Source: Gloeomargaritaceae cyanobacterium C42_A2020_066 (lineage in GTDB: Bacteria > Cyanobacteriota > Cyanobacteriia > Gloeomargaritales > Gloeomargaritaceae). From it: DNA of 41,907 nucleotides. A model generated the notes under the pieces. It saw nothing but the letters and a program-made list of their open reading frames with translations, ran no database searches and was not told the origin of the DNA. The stretch lies in assembly GCA_015272465.1 (NCBI GenBank), contig JACYLR010000113.1, positions 1 to 41,907 of the forward strand, read 5' to 3'. The position numbers and the translations under genes were made by a program. This document shows, piece by piece, positions 38,090 to 41,907 of the stretch; within the stretch, counting starts at the first letter, position 1; every line of letters starts with the position of its first letter.

Positions 38090-38883
38090 GGCGTTGTGTC
38101 ACCCTACTAACCGACTTCGGCCAAGCTGACACCTATGTGGGGGTGCTGAAGGGGGTGCTGCTCAGCCTCAATCCCGACCTCCAAATCGTTGACCTGACCC
38201 ACACCATTCCGCCCCAGGCGATTGCCCTTGCGGGTTTTCACTTGGCGCAAGCCTGGCCCTACTTTCCGGCGGATACGATCCACATAGCTGTTGTGGATCC
38301 GGGGGTGGGCAGTGCCCGGCGGGCCATCGCTGCCCAGTGGATCAACGGTTGCTTCATCGGGCCAGACAATGGTCTGCTGACCCATGTGCTCCAAGGAGGG
38401 TGGCCACAGCAAGTGGTAGAACTCACTAACCCAGCCTACGGACACCCGGCCGGCCGCAGCGCCACGTTCCACGGCCGGGATGTGTTTGCCCCGGCGGCCG
38501 CCCACCTCAGCCTGGGGGTTCCGCTGACAGACCTCGGCCGGCCGGTGGACGTCTCAACCCTGTGTCAGTTGCCCCTGGCCGGATATGAATCCATCGGGAA
38601 CGGCTGGCGGGGCACGGTGCAGCAGGTGGATCACTTTGGCAACCTGGTGACCACCCTCCCTAGCTCGCTCCTGGTACAGTGTCATCCCGCCTCGTCCTGG
38701 AGCCTGTGGGCGGCCGGCCGGCGGATTCCGCTCGGCCTCACCTACAGTTCGGTACCTCCCCAAGCTCTCGTCGCAGTGGTCGGCAGTCACGGTTATTGGG
38801 AGATTGCCGTCAATCAAGGCCATGCCCAGGCGATGTTACAGCTTGGGATCGGTGATCCTGTGGAGTTGCGGCCGGCTCCCTAG
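38086..38883 (+). CDS. SAM hydroxide adenosyltransferase family (DUF62)
   Basis: VTLLTDFGQADTYVGVLKGVLLSLNP, VVDPGVGSARRAIA, GPDNGLLTHVL, FHGRDVFAPAAAHLSLG. Confidence 0.9.
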   Translation: MRRCVTLLTDFGQADTYVGVLKGVLLSLNPDLQIVDLTHTIPPQAIALAGFHLAQAWPYFPADTIHIAVVDPGVGSARRAIAAQWINGCFIGPDNGLLTHVLQGGWPQQVVELTNPAYGHPAGRSATFHGRDVFAPAAAHLSLGVPLTDLGRPVDVSTLCQLPLAGYESIGNGWRGTVQQVDHFGNLVTTLPSSLLVQCHPASSWSLWAAGRRIPLGLTYSSVPPQALVAVVGSHGYWEIAVNQGHAQAMLQLGIGDPVELRPAP

Positions 38884-39968
38884 GGCGTCACTCCAGCCCA
38901 GACCACCTGGTTCCGTCCCAGATTTTTGGCCTGGTAAAGCGCCTGGTCGGCCCGATCAAACAGGTCTTGTCGGCTTTCGGCCGGCCGGTGCTGGGCCACC
39001 CCAAAAGAGGCTGTTACCCGTCCCACGGTTCCGATCGGTTCTCCCCCAATCACTTGGCGCAACCGTTCTGCCAACACCTTCAAGCTATCCACCCCTTTTC
39101 CCGTCACGACCACTACAAATTCTTCACCGCCCCAGCGAATGAGGACATCACCCTGGCGCAGATGGGCCTGAAAACGAGAGGCCACCTCGCGCAACACTTG
39201 GTCACCCTGAGCATGGCCATGGGTATCGTTGATCCGTTTGAAATGGTCAATATCACACAGAATAATTCCGAAGGGTTCGTCCGGCCGACTCTCCAGAGCT
39301 TGGAGTAATTGTTCCCCGGCCCGCCGGTTAAAAACCCCCGTCAAGACATCTCGTTCGGAGGACTCCTTGAGGTAAATCCGCTCTAGAGCGAGCCGATCCA
39401 AAGTATCCTGTAGGCGGGTGTAAAACAGCACGAAACAGATATTGACAGCCATTGCCGGCCCCAGAGCAAACATGAGATCTTGGCCCCGTGGCGACTGTAA
39501 TTCCAATGGATGGAGCAAGAGGTAGACCACCACGGGTGCAGCCGTTACCAGCCAGAGGAGGAAACTGAGGCGAACCAGTTGGCGAGGTCGGAGAAAAACA
39601 ATCATGCCCGTGGTCAACAGGAACAGCCCGGAGGAAATGGGGGGCAGGGTTTCAATCAACTGTTTATCAGGACTGAGGGCCGCTTCTAGGGTGAAGAAGT
39701 ACTCTGGGAACAGCATGATGAGGCTTACCCATCCCAGGCTCAGGCCAATGACCTGTCGGGTACGTCCCGGCCGGCCGAACAAATAGGCAAACTGACCCAA
39801 GGCCGCTGCCACCGTTAAGGGTGGAATGACTAGGGAGATGGGGTGAGTCCATCTCTCCAAGCCATGCAGGGCTGTCGCAACCAAACCTCCGAACGCAATC
39901 ACCCCTAGACTGAGGAGAACCGTTTGGTACCGCAGATCCTCTGTGGCATCATCAGGTGTGCATTGCAT
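38880..39968 (-). CDS. Membrane-anchored GGDEF-domain protein (diguanylate cyclase)
   Basis: Several N-terminal TM segments; ERDVLTGVFNRRAGEQLL, GIILCDIDHFKRINDTHGHAQGDQVL, RWGGEEFVVVV. Confidence 0.92.
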   Translation of the reverse strand: MQCTPDDATEDLRYQTVLLSLGVIAFGGLVATALHGLERWTHPISLVIPPLTVAAALGQFAYLFGRPGRTRQVIGLSLGWVSLIMLFPEYFFTLEAALSPDKQLIETLPPISSGLFLLTTGMIVFLRPRQLVRLSFLLWLVTAAPVVVYLLLHPLELQSPRGQDLMFALGPAMAVNICFVLFYTRLQDTLDRLALERIYLKESSERDVLTGVFNRRAGEQLLQALESRPDEPFGIILCDIDHFKRINDTHGHAQGDQVLREVASRFQAHLRQGDVLIRWGGEEFVVVVTGKGVDSLKVLAERLRQVIGGEPIGTVGRVTASFGVAQHRPAESRQDLFDRADQALYQAKNLGRNQVVWAGVTP

Positions 39969-40141
39969 AAAGGCATCCTGGGCAGGTTCCCCAGAATCCT
40001 ACCGTTCCACCGGAGTCAATGGGATTCTTAGCAACTGAGGGGCACGACGGTGCCCCCTGAACCCGTAATCGCAGCCGACACGCTAAAGAGGACGCACCTG
40101 GGTCACAATAGGCCAGGGCTGATCACCTGCCAATAGCCTTC

Positions 40142-41527
40142 ATGCAACCCATCCCGCACTTTCTTTTCAGGTTAGGTGGCAAACTGAGGTCACTTGACCG
40201 CCCCAACTTGGCCATTTGGGTCTATCGTCTTGCAGCTCTGCTTTCACCTCAGCATGTCCAGGTGCGCCTAATCCTAGGACAACTCCATCAGGAGAACCAA
40301 TCCTGGAATGCGGCTGAAACGTGCTTCCATCAAGTCTTGAACTTAGAGCCACGTCACTACCAAGCAACCTGTCAACTAGGTATTCTCGCTAACGCTCAAC
40401 AAAAGTACGCTGAAGCTCTCCCCTATCTATCGATTACGCAAGCTGAAAATCCTCCTTGCCAAGGCGCTGAACAGGCTATGTACGTTCGGCACTACCGAGA
40501 TGCTCTCCATAATCAGTCTTTACCCAAGGACACCCCCCGCATTCTAGTCCTGCGTCACCCCTATTGCCAAACGAACTTTTACCAAATCGTCCTTGACTGG
40601 GCCAAACTGAATTGCCCTGAGATCCTATATCACTTCGAGTTGCGTATCTTGCCTTGTGAGACGCATACTTGGCCTGAAGTCTCACTACATATTCCCTGGT
40701 TACAAGACCCAGTGCAACAGTGGTCTACTAAAGCCTATGCTAAGGCTCAAGCCATTGCTGAACAGTGTCGCAGCCGAAATATACCCATCATTAATCCTGT
40801 TGACAAGCTTCTGAATGCAACCAAGTTGGCTGGCTCCTGTAGAATTGCCCAGGCTGGTCTCCGTACGCCCAAAATGGTGGCCATTACCAACTTAAGTCAG
40901 TTCAAACAGGATTTAGGGAACCTCAAACTACCACTCTTTATCCGAGAGGACTGGGGCCATGGAGGCAAGATTACACAATTGGATACGGAAGATGAGGTGA
41001 GCACCTTAACTCTAGAAGGGTTTGTGCGGCCCATTGCTGTAGAGCGGGTCGATGCTCAAAGTAAAGATGGCTTATATCGGAAGTATCGCTATATTGTCGC
41101 AGGGCAGCGAGGTATCAGCCATCATTTAATGATCACCCCCAACTGGATTACCCGCGGAGAGGATCGGCTTTTCACAGAGGAAACCCGTGCGGAGGAACTT
41201 GCCTATATCCAAGCTCCAGATCCCAACCACAGCCGATTCCAAGCAGCCCTAGAGAAACTAGAGTTAGACTTTGTCGCCTTTGATTATGGTTATGATAAGA
41301 ACGGGGATGTGATAGTCTGGGAGGCAAATCCCTTCCCATTCATCCACTTTTCAGGTCCTGATGGACTGCTACTTTACCGTCAGACAGCTATTCACCGTAC
41401 GCTAGCAGCCATGCTCGCACTCTACTTGGAGCGTGCGGGACTGGCTGTACCGGAACCCATAAGAGTCCTTCTGTCGGAAGACCCCAGTACAATTCAATCT
41501 GAACTTGATCAATTGCAGAGACCCTAG
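40142..41527 (+). CDS. TPR domain plus ATP-grasp-like protein
   Basis: N-terminal TPR-like helices (LILGQLHQENQSWNAAETCFHQVLNLEPRHYQATCQLGILANAQQKYAEALPYLS); C-terminal ATP-grasp-like region (KLPLFIREDWGHGGK...DFVAFDYGYDKNGDVIVWEANPFPFIHF). Confidence 0.65.
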   Translation: MQPIPHFLFRLGGKLRSLDRPNLAIWVYRLAALLSPQHVQVRLILGQLHQENQSWNAAETCFHQVLNLEPRHYQATCQLGILANAQQKYAEALPYLSITQAENPPCQGAEQAMYVRHYRDALHNQSLPKDTPRILVLRHPYCQTNFYQIVLDWAKLNCPEILYHFELRILPCETHTWPEVSLHIPWLQDPVQQWSTKAYAKAQAIAEQCRSRNIPIINPVDKLLNATKLAGSCRIAQAGLRTPKMVAITNLSQFKQDLGNLKLPLFIREDWGHGGKITQLDTEDEVSTLTLEGFVRPIAVERVDAQSKDGLYRKYRYIVAGQRGISHHLMITPNWITRGEDRLFTEETRAEELAYIQAPDPNHSRFQAALEKLELDFVAFDYGYDKNGDVIVWEANPFPFIHFSGPDGLLLYRQTAIHRTLAAMLALYLERAGLAVPEPIRVLLSEDPSTIQSELDQLQRP

Positions 41528-41531
41528 CAGC

Positions 41532-41907
41532 ATGAGTGACCTTCAAGATTGGATTGCCCAGATTTACACCTATCCTGAACTTTTGGGTATGGGACACGCC
41601 CAGCGCCTTGAGGATCTGAATCTAGGACTGGGTTGGTTGTACTATGCCCTGCCACGCATTCTTCGGTGTCAAACAGTTGTCGTAATAGGCTCCTATCGTG
41701 GCTTTGTCCCCCTTGTCCTTGGCCGGGCGCTCCAGGATAATAAGGTCAGCAGTCAAGTCATCTTCATAGACCCCTCGTTCGTGGATGAATTCTGGAATGA
41801 ACCTGAAAAAGTTAAGTCATATTTTCTTCAATTTGAAGTAGAGAACATTCGTCATTTTCGATGCACGACCCAAGAGTTTGTCCGGACTGATGCTTATCAA
41901 TGCCTTC
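41532..41907 (+). CDS. Class I SAM methyltransferase-like protein, truncated by window end
   Basis: Hand translation MSDLQDWIAQIYTYPELLGMGHAQRLEDLNLGLGWLYYALPRILRCQTVVVIGSYRGFVPLVLGRALQDNKVSSQVIFIDPSFVDEFWNEPEKV..., open to the window edge. Confidence 0.5.
   Translation, partial: MSDLQDWIAQIYTYPELLGMGHAQRLEDLNLGLGWLYYALPRILRCQTVVVIGSYRGFVPLVLGRALQDNKVSSQVIFIDPSFVDEFWNEPEKVKSYFLQFEVENIRHFRCTTQEFVRTDAYQCL

Noticed and set aside
40039-40056. GGGGCAC-gacg-GTGCCCC as an intrinsic terminator
   Set aside because: Stem is good but no T tract follows on either strand, and it lies between divergent gene starts; function undetermined.

Overview
This 41.9 kb window is cyanobacterial chromosomal DNA with fairly high GC and dense coding. 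Identity rests on nblA, psbY, psbM, chlP, chlL-chlN, an hli gene, cyAbrB and several cyanobacteria-typical conserved proteins. Most of it is housekeeping or photosynthesis content: UspA proteins, PP2C phosphatase, ABC1/UbiB kinase, hybrid histidine kinase, trmD, ClC channel, pdxA, mutS2, thiG, dgkA, trpG, pepP, queF, ribD, MscS, SAM hydroxide adenosyltransferase and a GGDEF protein. I found no rRNA, tRNA, CRISPR array, transposase or recognisable defence island. The dominant unexplained signal is the palindromic octamer GGCCGGCC. It recurs at roughly 70 loci (hand count), in all reading frames, in both gene orientations and in intergenic DNA, while I saw no canonical HIP1 (GCGATCGC). It looks like a HIP1-type highly iterated palindrome with a different sequence. 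In at least one place it forms the stem of an intrinsic terminator (after chlP). Other leads are: similar AT-rich inverted repeats upstream of chlL and of the ferredoxin gene next to chlLN; a DinG/XPD-like protein with degenerate ATPase motifs; a structured-looking ~0.8 kb non-coding region before cyAbrB; a lower-GC, octamer-free TPR/ATP-grasp plus methyltransferase pair at the right end; and small genes absent from the ORF track (psbY, psbM, hli, a 58-aa membrane ORF). All counts and coordinates were made by eye.
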